Positions 9,532 to 20,470 are shown, numbered from the stretch's first letter. The stretch is DNA of 64,000 bases from Scylla paramamosain (GCF_035594125.1 NC_087158.1:5256001-5320000), one strand, 5' to 3'. Translations and numbers: made by a program. The notes: generated by a model from the sequence alone, not told the origin.

Positions 9532-10198
9532 TCATATATTCTGATTTGGTTTTCCGGGGCAGTTTTTATTTCCTCTCCAGCACCCACGCTGTCTACAGTC
9601 AAAGCATGATCCACGGGCAGGTTTTCTCCAGCAGTCTCTCAGCGTGTGACTATGGGCTCGACAGTGTGAGCAATATTTAGCGGGTTGTGTTGGAGAGGGG
9701 GAGGTTCTCAACCTTCCTACTTGATCAGTGAGACTTTTAATCTGCTGCTTAAGTTCCCAAATTTCCTTTGATTCCTTGGATGTTGCATTTGTTAGGTCTG
9801 GGGGATTTTGAGTTATTGGGTCAGGGCTACCAATGAGTTTTGAATTAGATTTTTCCAGTTCAGGTTTAATTCTAGCAATGGGGGAAGTATGGGCAGCCTC
9901 GAGCAGTTGGCGCTCATGTTCTACCCTGTCAATAAATTTATCAAGAGGATAATCCTCATCCAGGAAATCTTCTAGTCTAGCCTTTGCTTCTTGGGTTAAG
10001 CCCTGCCACAACTTTCTTTTGATAATTTTCTTACAGTTAGGGAGTTTCTCTCCTGGAAAACTCGTCTCTAGAGTGGCATATTTGCAAGTGAATTTGTTGG
10101 CAAATGCTTGGGGAGATTCTACCCAATCATATGTCTGTGAGTCTATGTCTCTCCACGCCCTGTCAAAGTTAACCTCTTGGGAGAATTGTGATAGAAGC
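9532..10198 (-). CDS. gag: Gypsy A gag, C-terminal part (capsid/nucleocapsid)
   Basis: Structural protein of the retrotransposon particle. The capsid-like part shows FANKFTCKYATLETSFPGEK and TQEAKARLEDFLDE. The nucleocapsid has one canonical zinc knuckle, CSHCRAHSHTLRDC (CX2CX4HX4C), and a second cysteine cluster, CFDCRQRGCWRGNKNC, in which Cys replaces His. Ends in TGA, with PR-RT continuing in the same frame. The N-terminal part lies at 11271-11715, separated by a DNA transposon. Confidence 0.85.
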
Positions 10199-10202
10199 AA
10201 TT

Positions 10203-11266
10203 AGAGACGTCGCAGTGAGGCTGGTAGATACCTATCAGCGCCAGCATTTTTAATTGTCTCCGATTTCGTGGGGCAAAGGGGTGACTTAGCTAAATTTGAA
10301 ATCGATGTGCAGGAAAAGTACAGCATGAATTGCTGCACAAGTGTATCTAAAATTAAAAACATAACCCTTAATATTAATATTCATACTTACTGGTGTATGA
10401 TAAGGCTTTGTTAATTGAATTATAAGATAAAACTAAAAATAGGTAATGAATTTTTTTTTAAGTAAGTATAAACAGTAAAAATAAAAGGATGTTGACTTCG
10501 GCTTGTGCATTTTATCTGGGAATGTTGAAAAATATCAGATATCACTGACACGTCCTGTATATGAAAGTAATCAGTGAAATAAAAAAAGAATAGCACCGCT
10601 GGCGGACGTACGACGTACTTATCTTGATCATGATTCTTCAGTTAAAGAAAGCGCCGCGCGCCGTTAGGGAGTGTAAAATGTAAACAATAGCCTCTCAGTT
10701 CTGCCGATACAAAGGCCTTTACTTTGCTTTACTATATCCAGAATAGGGTATAGCTCGTTCTTTCAAGAATTTTCTTAATTCCGCTGTAGTCCATGATTGT
10801 GGCGGTGATGTATCCATTGTGCAGGGTAGTCGAGTGTCTGTGTTTTGGTTTGCTCGCTGCCCAAGTACCCGAGGATAGTGATCGTACCGCAAAAATAAAG
10901 TCTCTGATACAAAATTATATTTTCTTTACATTAAATGGATTTGCCTGTTGTTTAGTACATGAAAATGCAAGTATATATTAGTACGAGTATACTTCCATTG
11001 AGGTCAGTAGAAAATTACAGATTGCCTGCCCTGATACACTTATAGGCTCTTTTAAGAATATTATCTGAAATTATGAATAGAGGCTCAAACAATGTCATGT
11101 GCTGTCAGTTATCACGAAATTAATTGACTTAAAATTCAGACGCATTACTGTGCAACGATACACCTTTGTAAGCTTGTAAAACCTTGCCCCAAAAAGTATT
11201 TATTTTCCGGCGAGAATTAAAAATTCTGGCGCTATCTGGTATCAAAACGCTCACTGCGACGTCTCT
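10203..11266. mobile_element. Non-autonomous DNA transposon inside gag (1,064 bp)
   Basis: Inverted termini AGAGACGTCGCAGTGAG, with similarity extending about 60 bp inwards (AGCGCCAG, ATTTTTAATT), flanked by AATT on both sides (10199-10202 and 11267-11270). Removing the element plus one AATT rejoins gag in frame (...IKQLLLSQF...), which fixes the 4-bp duplication; a TA duplication would leave a stop. No transposase ORF inside. The superfamily is unassigned because 4-bp duplications occur in more than one group. Confidence 0.82.
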
Positions 11267-11270
11267 AATT

Positions 11271-11715
11271 GTTTAATACTATTCCAGGTGTGACAATGAT
11301 GTAAGGTTTGATGGTTATGTATGAGAGCCGCGAGCTCGCTGCTGACCCTACTCTTTGCAATTTGCACTTTGCGGGTGTCCTCATTGCTACTTTGCTCCAC
11401 CAGTTCAATGAAAATTTGCAATTGGGTAGTTGAGTCAAGACCTTGTAGGTGGTGGAGTTCAAGAATTGGGATATCTCGGGGTTTGGTGGGAGTGCTAGGT
11501 GCTCTGTGTAAATTAGGGATGTTAGCCAAGCGCCCAATTACCTGATTTTGTTGATTTAAGATTTGCTTTAGTTCCTCTACTTCCTGTTCTAAAGTGTTCA
11601 AGTCTTTCCCTTTACTTTCATGTTTAACTGCTCCCAGGCTCTCTCTGGTGTTATGATCCATCAAGTCCTGCCACGGGTCTAATCCACGCCTTGGGAGGCG
11701 AACATTATCAGTCAT
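11271..11715 (-). CDS. gag: Gypsy A gag, N-terminal part
   Basis: Starts at ATG 11715 (MTDNVRLPRRGLDPWQDL). A coiled-coil-like stretch (LEQEVEELKQILNQQNQVIG) is followed by QLQIFIELVEQSSNEDTRK and VSSELAALIHNHQ, a gag capsid-type helical region. Coding is interrupted at 11270 by the 1,064-bp transposon and resumes at 10198 in frame. The start lies 119 bp downstream of the SGNH ORF stop and in a different frame. Confidence 0.75.
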
Positions 11716-11833
11716 CTTTGCTCACATGGAAGTTTAATGTACTGGGTGCAGAACACAATCTCTCAGGGTGATTGTTAGGTGACCTGTGATACACAGTATG
11801 CGCTCAGGTTTTCTTCTTCCAGGACAATGTGTT

Positions 11834-12358
11834 CTACTCCACTGCCTCTCTATTGCTACTGTGACCTTCAATAACTCTTTTGATCTTACTGATTACTTGA
11901 GCTTGGCCTCTCTCGTCCCAGTGAACACCATCCTCGCTCAGTTCTTGTACAAATTGAATATTATTAAAATGAATGTTTGGGGTCTTCAGGGCTCTCTTTA
12001 TTCTATTATTGATTCCTACTTGGAATTTCTTATATTTCTCCACTGATATTCCCCTAGGGTTGGTCCTGGGTTCAATTTGGCAGACATGCACTAGTGATTG
12101 GCATTTGGCAGTGATTTCTTTGATGATGTTCTTAACATCGGAGAAAATCCTAGCGGGATTGGTAGATGTTTCTATGTCGTTGCTGCCTATCCACAAGATG
12201 GTCAAGTCATGTTGCCACTCGAGTACTCGATTTAACCGATCATCCTCAAAGAAAGTCCTAGCCTTTGCTCCAGGGGCTCTGAATATCCTAATTTGCACAT
12301 TTGTTACCTCTAGATGCCGGGGAATCTGGCTATGCCCTACAAGTGCCACCTTCAACAT
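11834..12358 (-). CDS. SGNH/GDSL-type hydrolase-like ORF of Gypsy A (174 aa)
   Basis: First ORF of the element, starting 68 bp after the 5' LTR and ahead of gag. It carries all landmarks of the SGNH hydrolase fold: block I VALVGHSQIP (Ser10; GHS instead of GDS), Gly30 in RAPGAKA, block III ILWIGSNDI (Asn60) and block V DGVHWDERG (Asp143, His146). Beta-alpha alternation and length (about 170 aa) fit a minimal SGNH domain. The family hydrolyses esters and acyl groups; the substrate here is unknown. The frame is intact although pol is damaged. Esterase domains are known in ORF1 of some CR1-type LINEs, but I do not know one as a standard part of Ty3/gypsy elements. It could be a captured host or LINE domain; a non-catalytic role is also possible. 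Confidence 0.72.
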   Translation of the reverse strand: MLKVALVGHSQIPRHLEVTNVQIRIFRAPGAKARTFFEDDRLNRVLEWQHDLTILWIGSNDIETSTNPARIFSDVKNIIKEITAKCQSLVHVCQIEPRTNPRGISVEKYKKFQVGINNRIKRALKTPNIHFNNIQFVQELSEDGVHWDERGQAQVISKIKRVIEGHSSNREAVE

Positions 12359-12406
12359 TTACACTTATTTCCAGTCTCCACCTCTTTCGGTCAGTCGCAA
12401 AATAAA

Positions 12407-12424
12407 TGCCACCGCTGCTCACCA
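12407..12424 (-). promoter_or_regulatory. Gypsy A primer-binding site
   Basis: TGGTGAGCAGCGGTGG begins one base after the 5' LTR end on the minus strand, the position and TGG start expected of a tRNA primer site. The matching tRNA was not identified. Confidence 0.6.
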
Positions 12425-12425
12425 G

Positions 12426-13668
12426 TTTAGTGCCCTCTAAGGGAGTGTGATGTTCCCTTGTGGCAGACGATAATTACAAATCCTATCACTGGATTAAAAG
12501 AAATACAAATATTGACACTTTTATAGATTTTTAATTGATAATGGAATAAACCGAATAATAACAATAAAAAGAAAGGAATTCAGAAATACAAAATAAATGG
12601 TAGCGTATTCTTCAATTACATATAAACTACGATGGAGATATTTTCGCGACTACTGAGTTGTGGGGGAGACCAGAGAATAAATAAATAAATAACAAATATA
12701 TACCCAAAAAGTATGTATAGACCTGAGGACAGTCTCACACGGTGATCTCGAACCAGGTGGTTTCACTAGTCCCGTGGAGAAAACCAACAAAAAAAAAAGA
12801 ACAAAAAAAAAAATGCGAATATCTATCCACTCAGAAACAGTTTATCAACAGGAATATCTGAGGAGAATCCGAGAGGGTCTGAGGAGAATCCGAGAGAGAC
12901 TCGTTTAGTAAAATTATTGTTAAATAAACACTTACTTAATATTACAGGAAATGGAGGAGGAGATTATCAGACTGCATGCTCACCTGAGGAGAATCCGAGA
13001 GAGACTGGCTTTGCTTGTGAGGAAATCGGCGGGAAACTAAGGATAAAGGTTTCCAATGGGGAAATTTATTAAGAGTTATAATTTTGTTTTTAGTGGGGGG
13101 GCGACTAGGTTGTGAGTTCAGGGATGAAAAATATGAATAATTAAGTTACTGTTTACTTTATAGTTGTTACTTTAAGAAGTTTAATTCAATGGACTTTTGA
13201 AATTAATTGGGGAATTAGTCAAAGTCTGGTATCTCTTCCGGGCTTGCGTAGCAACAGGGGTAACAGGACGGCGAAGCAAAGAAGACTTATTAGATTCGTC
13301 AACCTCATTGGCGCGGCGTAATTATCTGGGATTTGTTTGAGCTGGTTTAAGACCTTACCATTATAGAATTAATTTTATCGTATTAAGGGCTCCCCATTCT
13401 CTGGGATTAGGTGAAAAATTCGCCTCTATAACCTGGCCAAGCAGGAGAAATTACGTTTATTCACGGGGTAAATTTTGTTATAGAAGTGGTCAACACAGTG
13501 ACGCTGAGAGGGGGGGGGGGAAAGCAAGGACAAAAGGACACTGAGGAGAGGAGGGGAAGGGGGGGGGTTAGTCACATGGTACTGAGATTCTGGTCATCCC
13601 CGCACATTACATGGGCCTTAATCTAGGAAAAAAGTAGAAATATACATAATTAATTTTCCAGCACTACA
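12426..13668 (-). repeat. Gypsy A shared (5') LTR (1,243 bp)
   Basis: Nearly identical to 3992-5234. It serves as 5' LTR of the complete unit and 3' LTR of the deleted upstream unit. Confidence 0.9.
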
Positions 13669-14357
13669 CGAGCCTTTCATCCGTTCTAGAATTTTTCACC
13701 TCTCTCTTTTCTCCTTACCAAAAAAAAATAAAATAACACCTTCACATCCGAGTATTTAGAACCTCCCCTCACCACCACACAACCAAGCCAGGCTGACGAA
13801 CTGCACGTGATCGCTGTCGGGAAATAACTCTGACCTTCTCTCCCATACAATGGCTTGTGGGCCATATCACCACAATGTCCCTTGGAGACATAACTCGGCT
13901 CTTTCTCTCATCTCAAGGAAAAAGAAAAGAAATTCCACCCCAACCAGCCTCTTGACCTCCTGTGGTGTGAGGACTTAACCTTAAGTCACTCCGTCACTCT
14001 CTGAAACGAGATTCGGCCACCCCAGTACTCGGTTCCTTCCACTCGAACAGTCATTTACTCATCCACACATTCACTCACACCACGAGATACTATAGATGAT
14101 TACGCGAAGCGCTCGCCACGTCCTGAAGTAATCCACCACAGAATGGCCCGAACGGGTTGTCGAGTGCAGTAGTAGTCTGCGAATTAAAGTGGTTCCTTAT
14201 TCCTTCTCAAATTCTTACATCACCTCTCACATAGTACACATACCCGTCATACCTCGATTCATTACAACCAGTCCAGCCAGGCCATGCAAAAGTAAGGGGG
14301 GGGGACTCTATTTACCCCAAGCACTCTGCTCTTTTCTATACCGTTCTTCCAGCGACA
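13669..14357 (-). other. 3' noncoding spacer of the deleted upstream Gypsy A unit
   Basis: Near-identical copy of 5235-5923, including the purine tract. No gene. Confidence 0.8.
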
Positions 14358-15302
14358 TTAACATTCCTCAATATAGCGTCTGGGACGGTTACGCACTCTA
14401 GGCGGTAACACTTCAGTTTCTATATCAGGTTGGAACACTGTGTCTTGAGCCGCAACTATGTACTCTTCCTCACTGTGAAACTGTTTGATCTTTTCTGCCG
14501 CTCTTTGCACCATCTTTCCCGAGAAAGGGTCTTTCACCACATAACCACCGCCTCCTCTTAAAACTTCCACCACCTTATACTCGTATGGGCCGTCCCAACG
14601 AACACACAGTTTCTTACACACTCCTGACTCTGTAGTTTCTCGCTTCACCCACACCAACGCCCCAATGTCTACCTTCTGCTCCTTGCATTTCCTGTTGGCC
14701 GCATTACGGTATTTCCGAGTCATTTTCTCGTGTGTTTCCCGGATCAGCCAGCGGACCACATCCACGTCTTGCTCGTCACCATCAACTGCGGGTAGCCTGG
14801 CACCCACCACTCGGGGCGCATGCCGGGAGAAAAACGCGAAGAAAGGTTGTTGGGCGATACTGGTATGGACGGCGGCATTCATAGTGGCCTGACACACAGG
14901 GAGTAGGCGAGGCCACCGTAGCGGGTAACCTCGGCACATGGAAGCCAAGATGGATTTGAGCGTGCGATGGAGTCGTTCGGTGATGGCGTTCCCTTGCGGG
15001 TGGTAGGGAGTGGTGTAACAGAGGGTGATGAGGTGTTGCTGGCAGAATTGTTGGAAGATCTGGGAGGTGAACTCGCCCCCGTTGTCCAGGACGATGGAGT
15101 GAGGAGTCCCGAAGTCGGTAATGTAGTGCTGCAGCGCCTCTACAATTCCCTCTGATAGTTTGTTTTTGAGTGGATAGAACTTCACAAATCGGCTAAAGTG
15201 ATCTACGATAGTCAACACATATCGGTAGCCACCACTGCCTGCAATCATATCCGTCAGGTCTATACCTATCCTATCTAAGGGCTTCTCTACTGAAGGTAAT
15301 TC
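14358..15302 (-). pseudogene. pol: Gypsy A integrase fragment, second copy
   Basis: Nearly identical to 5924-6860. It covers the integrase core from the first catalytic Asp region to the C-terminus. Differences include an Arg-to-Cys change (KCKEQK) and a 6-bp insertion giving WDGPYEYKVV in the GPY/F module. The 5' end is cut at about 15302, where it meets filler DNA and the LTR stub, so it lacks the HHCC module and all upstream domains. Confidence 0.9.
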
Positions 15303-15381
15303 ATCATGGAAATCTAATCTAGGAAAAAATCTAATCTAGGAAAAAAGTAGAAATATACATAATTAATTTTCCAGCACTACA
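15303..15381 (-). repeat. Gypsy A 5' LTR stub with deletion-junction filler
   Basis: 15332-15381 matches the first 50 bp of the LTR (TGTAGTGCTGG...). 15303-15331 is filler containing a partial duplicate of the LTR motif AATCTAGGAAAAAA, typical of end-joining repair. TAAC at 15382-15385 is the right target duplication. Confidence 0.85.
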
Positions 15382-15385
15382 TAAC

Positions 15386-15955
<570 letters not shown>

Positions 15956-16147
15956 ATCAGCACTACCAAATATTTGATTTTTTTAATGCCTAGACATCCT
16001 ACCATGTTACCAAAGTAATCAAAGTAAAGAATTCAAGATAAGGTAAAGTAATATCATAGAACATGTTGTGTTGTTTAAATAAAGTAAAAAAAAAAATAAA
16101 TAAATAAAGCATATTAAAATATATTATCTGAAAGACCTCATCCCCTT
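15956..16147. other. AT-rich spacer
   Basis: No gene or repeat family recognised. Confidence 0.4.
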
Positions 16148-16440
16148 GCCGGCACCACATACAGTAGCAAGAATGGCACTAAATGCACCAAGATATGCAA
16201 GGTTTGAGAAGATACATGGGATAGAGTACTTTTAGAGAAAGTTATGTAAAGGTATCCTTGAGGTAAAAAGTTAGATTAGAGTGAATTGATGATGCAGGAT
16301 TAGCGAGAAAGGTGTTTCTATGGAATGTTAGGAGTAGCAAGTGGGGGAGAAGGTAGTAAAGAGTGGCTTGGAAACTACTGAAAAAAAAGATAGTTGGGCT
16401 TTTCAGCGGTTTGAGGGGAGGCATGTTGAGAACGGCAGTA
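16148..16440 (+). pseudogene. LINE B 3'-region relic
   Basis: Matches the C-terminal coding region of LINE B around 34365-34570 (AGTAGCAAGAATGGCACT against AGTAGCAAGGATGGCACT), with many substitutions and indels. Old fragment without an open frame. Confidence 0.7.
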
Positions 16441-16860
16441 GTATGATTGTTAGAAATGGAGATGGTTTAGAACATGGGTGGGCAACCCTTGGCACGCGTG
16501 CCAAACGTGGCACACAATGAATTGTTTCTGGCACGCAATAGCACAGGCTACTGTAACAGCAAAGTTTATATATATTTAGCCGTACAACAATTAAAATTTA
16601 GAGATTATTAGAGCATGTTAGCATTATTCAAACATATTAACAGATGCTACATAATGTATAGGTCACTGGGAAGTCAAGGAAAGCTAGCTAAATACTGGGG
16701 ACTTTATATTATCAAGCTTAAAGGGTAGGTATGGTTTAAAAAAAAAACAAATATGGCGTGTCACGAGGAAGACGCGGAGTGATATCATAATATGGGAACT
16801 GAATTTTTTTAATACACTGTGTTAACCCCTGGAAAACGTAAATTATCATTCCGTAATAAT
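16441..16860. other. Possible hAT-type remnant
   Basis: Begins near GGGTGGGCAACCCTTGGCAC, a motif I associate with hAT-related non-autonomous repeats, but I could not find the opposite terminus. No gene. Confidence 0.3.
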
Positions 16861-16862
16861 TA

Positions 16863-17310
16863 CAGTAAAATCCCTCTTATCCGGCATTCGAGTATCCGGC
16901 AGCTTCAAGCATCCGGCACATTTTTCCCCGAGCCTTAAAATCAATAAAAAAATCAATGTGTACTCATAGAATTGATTAAAATTCCCGTGCGAGGCATACT
17001 TTGTCCCCTCGCCACCAGAGCGCACTGCACTGTGTTTACTCAGTGACTCAGTCCCGCATGTGTACTGTTTATCGCTTGACGCCTTCATCATGCCTAAAGT
17101 TGTAGAAAAGAGGAAGCGTGTTGTGCTTACACTTAAGCAGTTGATCAGATCAGCTGCTGATTAAGATCAGCTGATCTTTGTTATGGTAAGATGCGTGAGT
17201 GTAGGGTGGTGATTGTGGACATAATTTCACTTCTATTCAAGTATCCAGCAATATTCAAGTATCCGGCATGTCGGCGGTCCCGTTGATGCCGAATAAGAGG
17301 GATTTTACTG
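16863..17310 (+). mobile_element. Tigger/pogo-type MITE, copy 2 (448 bp)
   Basis: Same family as 63-534: CAGTAAAATCCCTCTTATCC at the left, its inverse at the right (one mismatch), TA duplications at 16861-16862 and 17311-17312, and the MPKVVEKRKRVVLTLKQ reading frame from 17090. Confidence 0.88.
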
Positions 17311-17429
17311 TATATTGACAAAATTCTGTCATAGCAACCTTTCAACGTTCATAAATTGTATTTTCTTCAAAATGTACGAGTATTTGGAAATTCAAAATTG
17401 GCACCCGTGTAGGTATTTCGTCCTTGGAA

Positions 17430-18143
17430 ATTCTGATTGATTGATTGATTGATACATTTATTGTTGCATTAATAATGAAATACAACAAAGGAGGAGGACG
17501 AACCTTGCCACCCACCCCCTGGGCAAAGACTTAAGGGTAGAATATCAAAAATATAAAAATATTTTATACAGTATATAAGTAAATAAATAAATACAGATAT
17601 TGCACACCTTATTGCATAAATATCCTACAGTCTGGGAGCAAACGTAGGATATTCCTTGAGTATATCCCTGAGAGTGGCTGAATCTAAGAAATAGTCAATA
17701 AGGGTATACAAGTCATGTTGACCTTGCAGCCTAAATTTAGCAATGAGAGGACATTCCGGGACATAATGGCGCAAAGTGTGTCTCCTTGGTGCAGCACACA
17801 GCACACAGCACACGCCAGGAGAAGCACTGACTTCCCAAAAGTATTTAGAGCCTAATCTGAGCCTCATTGCCACCCTTTCCTGTGATGCAGTGTGTCTTCC
17901 ATATGTGTAAGCACAGCTTCTGGGGCTTTCATATTTTTGGTATAGCACTAATCGGTGAGAATGTGTTATTTTGAAAACATATAGTGAAGCTGTTGCAGTG
18001 TTTTCACATATTTTGGTGGGGTGAACGATGTTAGAAAATTTATTTAGAAAGCCAAGGGCACTACTTCTTGGGGCGATGGGAAGAAGCTGATCAGAATAAG
18101 GACAGTTTCCCCTGAAGACCTCAGTCGCAGTGTTGCCACTCAT
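17430..18143 (-). pseudogene. LINE E, 5'-truncated C-terminal fragment
   Basis: The frame at 18143-17625 (172 aa) ends in a non-LTR retrotransposon C-terminal region: SQERVAMRLRLGSKYFWEVS, a CCHC-like cluster (CCVLCAAPRRHTLRHYVPEC), then a short 3' UTR. A TCAA-repeat tail on the minus strand (about 17433-17453) marks the 3' end. RT and endonuclease are missing, as expected after incomplete reverse transcription. Clade not assigned. Confidence 0.65.
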
Positions 18144-18493
18144 TGTGTTTTCTTACTAGATCTAGTACTTTTTGCTTCGATCTTGGAGTCTCGTGGTTTT
18201 TCCTTAAAATCCAACAAATCTTGTAGTTTTCATTAAATAAGAAAAAAAAAAAGCGACAATGATTATTGCTACCTAATTAGATCTATCCAAGTCTGCCTTA
18301 ATATGAATCCCATACTCCCCGTTTTCTACAGTGTTTGTTTAAGTGTGTTGGACACGATCCGTTCGCGTTACCTCGCGGTCAATCCGACTGGTACCAGACC
18401 TTCCCTCAGTTGAACTGTTGAAGTGGGTTCCCTCTGTTTGGTTTTCGATATATCGCGGTGATAAAACAGGTAGACTGATAAGTTGTTGAGACA
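18144..18493. other. Unassigned DNA, possibly leader of the adjacent BED-finger fragment
   Basis: No recognisable coding sequence. Confidence 0.35.
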
Positions 18494-18725
18494 ATGAGTG
18501 ATTCTGAGAACCCCACTGCAAGCTGCAGTGGAGATAAAACTCCACCCAAAAAAAAAAAAAAAAAAAAAGGTGTTACAACCAGTCATTTGATAGTGAGTTG
18601 TTGACTGATCCTGAATTAAAAGACTGGATCAAGCCAGATCCTGAAGATAAGTATGTTGCTCATTGTGTAGTGTGTGATTCCAGGCTAAGGAATCCTAACA
18701 GAGCTGGTTTGATAAGCCACAAAGC
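18494..18725 (+). pseudogene. BED-type zinc-finger N-terminus (hAT-like transposase fragment)
   Basis: ATG at 18494 gives MSDSENPTASCSGDKTPPKK, then a 21-A run. After a frame change the reading continues LLTDPELKDWIKPDPEDKY, then a BED-like Cys pair (HCVVCDSRLRNPNRAGLISH). This resembles the N-terminus of hAT-type or ZBED-like proteins. The homopolymer length puts the two halves out of frame. It is cut at 18725 by the poly(A) end of LINE A. No downstream part was found beyond LINE A. Confidence 0.55.
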
Positions 18726-18834
18726 TTTTTTTTTTTTTTTTATGTAGGAAGGACACTGGCCAAGGGCAACAAAAATCCAATAAAAAAAATATGCCCACTG
18801 AAATGCCAGGCCCATAAAAGGGTCAAAGCAGTGG

Positions 18835-19942
18835 TCAAAAATTGATGAATAAGTGTCTTGAAACTTCCCTCTTGAAGGAATTCAAGTCATAGGAAGGTGG
18901 AAATACAGAAGCAGGCAGGGAGTTCCAGAGTTTACCAGAGAAAGGGATGAATGATTGAGAATATTGGTTAACTCTTGCGTTAGAGAGGTGGACAGAACAG
19001 GGGTGAGAGAAAGAAGAAAGTCTTGTGCAGCGAGGAGGCGGAAGGAGGGGAGGCATGCAGTTAGCAAGATCAGAAGAGCAGTTAGCATGAAAATAGCGTT
19101 AGAAGACAGCTAGATATGCAACATTGCGGCGGTGAGAGAGAGGCTGAAGACAATCAGTTAGAGGAGAGGAGTTGATGAGACAAAAAGCTTTTGATTCCAC
19201 CCTGTCTAGAAGAGCAGTATGAGTGGAACCCCCCCAGACATGTGAAGCATACTCCATACATGGACGGATAAGGCCCTTGTACAGAGTTAGCAGCTGGGGG
19301 GTGAGAAAAACTGGCGGAGACGTCTCAGAACACCTAACTTCATAGAAGTTGTTTTAGCTAGAGATGAGATGTGAAGTTTCCAGTTCAGATTATAAGTAAA
19401 GGACAGACCGAGGATTTTCAGTGTAGAAGAGGAGGACAGTTGAGTGTCACTGAAGAAGAGGGGATAGTTGTCTGGAAGGTTGTGTCGAGTTGATAGATGG
19501 AGGAATTGAGTTTTTGAGGCATTGAACAATACCAAGTTTGCTCTGCCCCACTCAGAAATTTTAGAAAGATCAGAAGTCAAGCGTTCTGTGGCTTCCCTGC
19601 GTGATATGTTTACCTCCTGAAGGGTTGGACGTCTATGAAAAAACGTGGAAAAGTGCAGGATGGTATCATCAGCGTAGGAGTGGATAGGACAAGAGGTTTG
19701 GTTTAGAAGATCATTAATGAATAATAAGAAGAGAGTGGGTGACAGGACAAAACCCTGAGGAACACCACTGTTAATAGATTTAGAAGAAGAACAGTGGCCG
19801 TCTACCACAGCAGCAATAGAATGGTCAGAAAGGAAACTTGAGATGAAGTTACAGAGAGAAGAATAGAAACCGTAGGAGGGTAGTTTGGAAATCAAAGCTT
19901 TGTGCCAGACTCTGTCAAAAGTTTTGATATGTCCAAGGCAAC
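18835..19942 (-). pseudogene. LINE A reverse transcriptase, C-terminal half
   Basis: Contains FDRVWHKALISKL, SGVPQGFVLSPTLFLLFIND and the catalytic YADDTILH, followed by thumb motifs and a C-terminus of the type FSGKLWNSLPASVFPP. A one-base deletion near 19925 breaks the frame just after the BEL junction, and further shifts occur towards the C-terminus (two overlapping frames at 18835-19088). The catalytic Asp pair is preserved. Confidence 0.82.
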
Positions 19943-20470
19943 TGTAGCCGCACCGGCTGGGCATCAATTGGCTCTCAGGTGATCTGTTTTACTGATCACA
20001 CCCATCATTGTAGGGTCTAGGAAAGGCAGTTCTCCCTGACGCGTTTATTGATGAGGTAGGCATGACCGTAAGAACTGCGAACAAGTTCTCGGTCTCAATT
20101 TCTTACAAAATAACATTATACACTGATATTAAACACTTTCAACATATTACAATATTCATTAACAATACATGCAATTGACTTGGCACTATGACAATCAGTT
20201 TTTACTACAAAATTAAAGTATTTACCTCGGTCACCATCCTGCCCGTCTTTGTCTGAGCGCGACTTGGCCGTGAGTGATGCCCGCAGGCGACTAGCAGGTT
20301 AACCCCACACTACCAACAAGTGAGCATCGGCTTCGGTGCTTAATATAGCATTAAATACTGATACTTACACATATTACACGTTTTCATGCAAATAGAAAAC
20401 TATTGAACATTTCACTTATATATGCCGAGGAATAATGACATGAGGTACATACGCTTTACATACAGTAACA
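19943..20470 (-). repeat. BEL/Pao 3' LTR
   Basis: 528 bp, matching 27265-27792. On the minus strand it is preceded by GGGGAGCCA, a short purine-rich stretch that may be the polypurine tract. Confidence 0.92.

Larger units (their letters stand above)
3992..15381 (-). mobile_element. Gypsy A: Ty3/gypsy-type LTR retrotransposon, compound insertion
   Basis: The insert is bounded by the 4-bp duplication TAAC (3988-3991 and 15382-15385). The inverted copy at 15758-15955 shows the same sequence without the element, confirming both ends. Read on the minus strand: 5' LTR stub (15381-15332), filler, integrase 3' half (15302-14358), spacer, complete LTR (13668-12426), PBS, SGNH ORF, gag, pol, spacer, complete LTR (5234-3992). 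This is two elements sharing the middle LTR, the upstream one carrying a large internal deletion. The two full LTRs differ at only a handful of sites, so the insertion is young. Pol order is PR-RT-RNase H-IN, placing it in Metaviridae (Ty3/gypsy). Confidence 0.9.

Noticed and set aside
14189..14401. Plus-strand 70-aa ORF present twice (also at 5755-5967)
   Set aside because: Duplicated only because the Gypsy A 3' spacer is duplicated; no features and antisense to the element.
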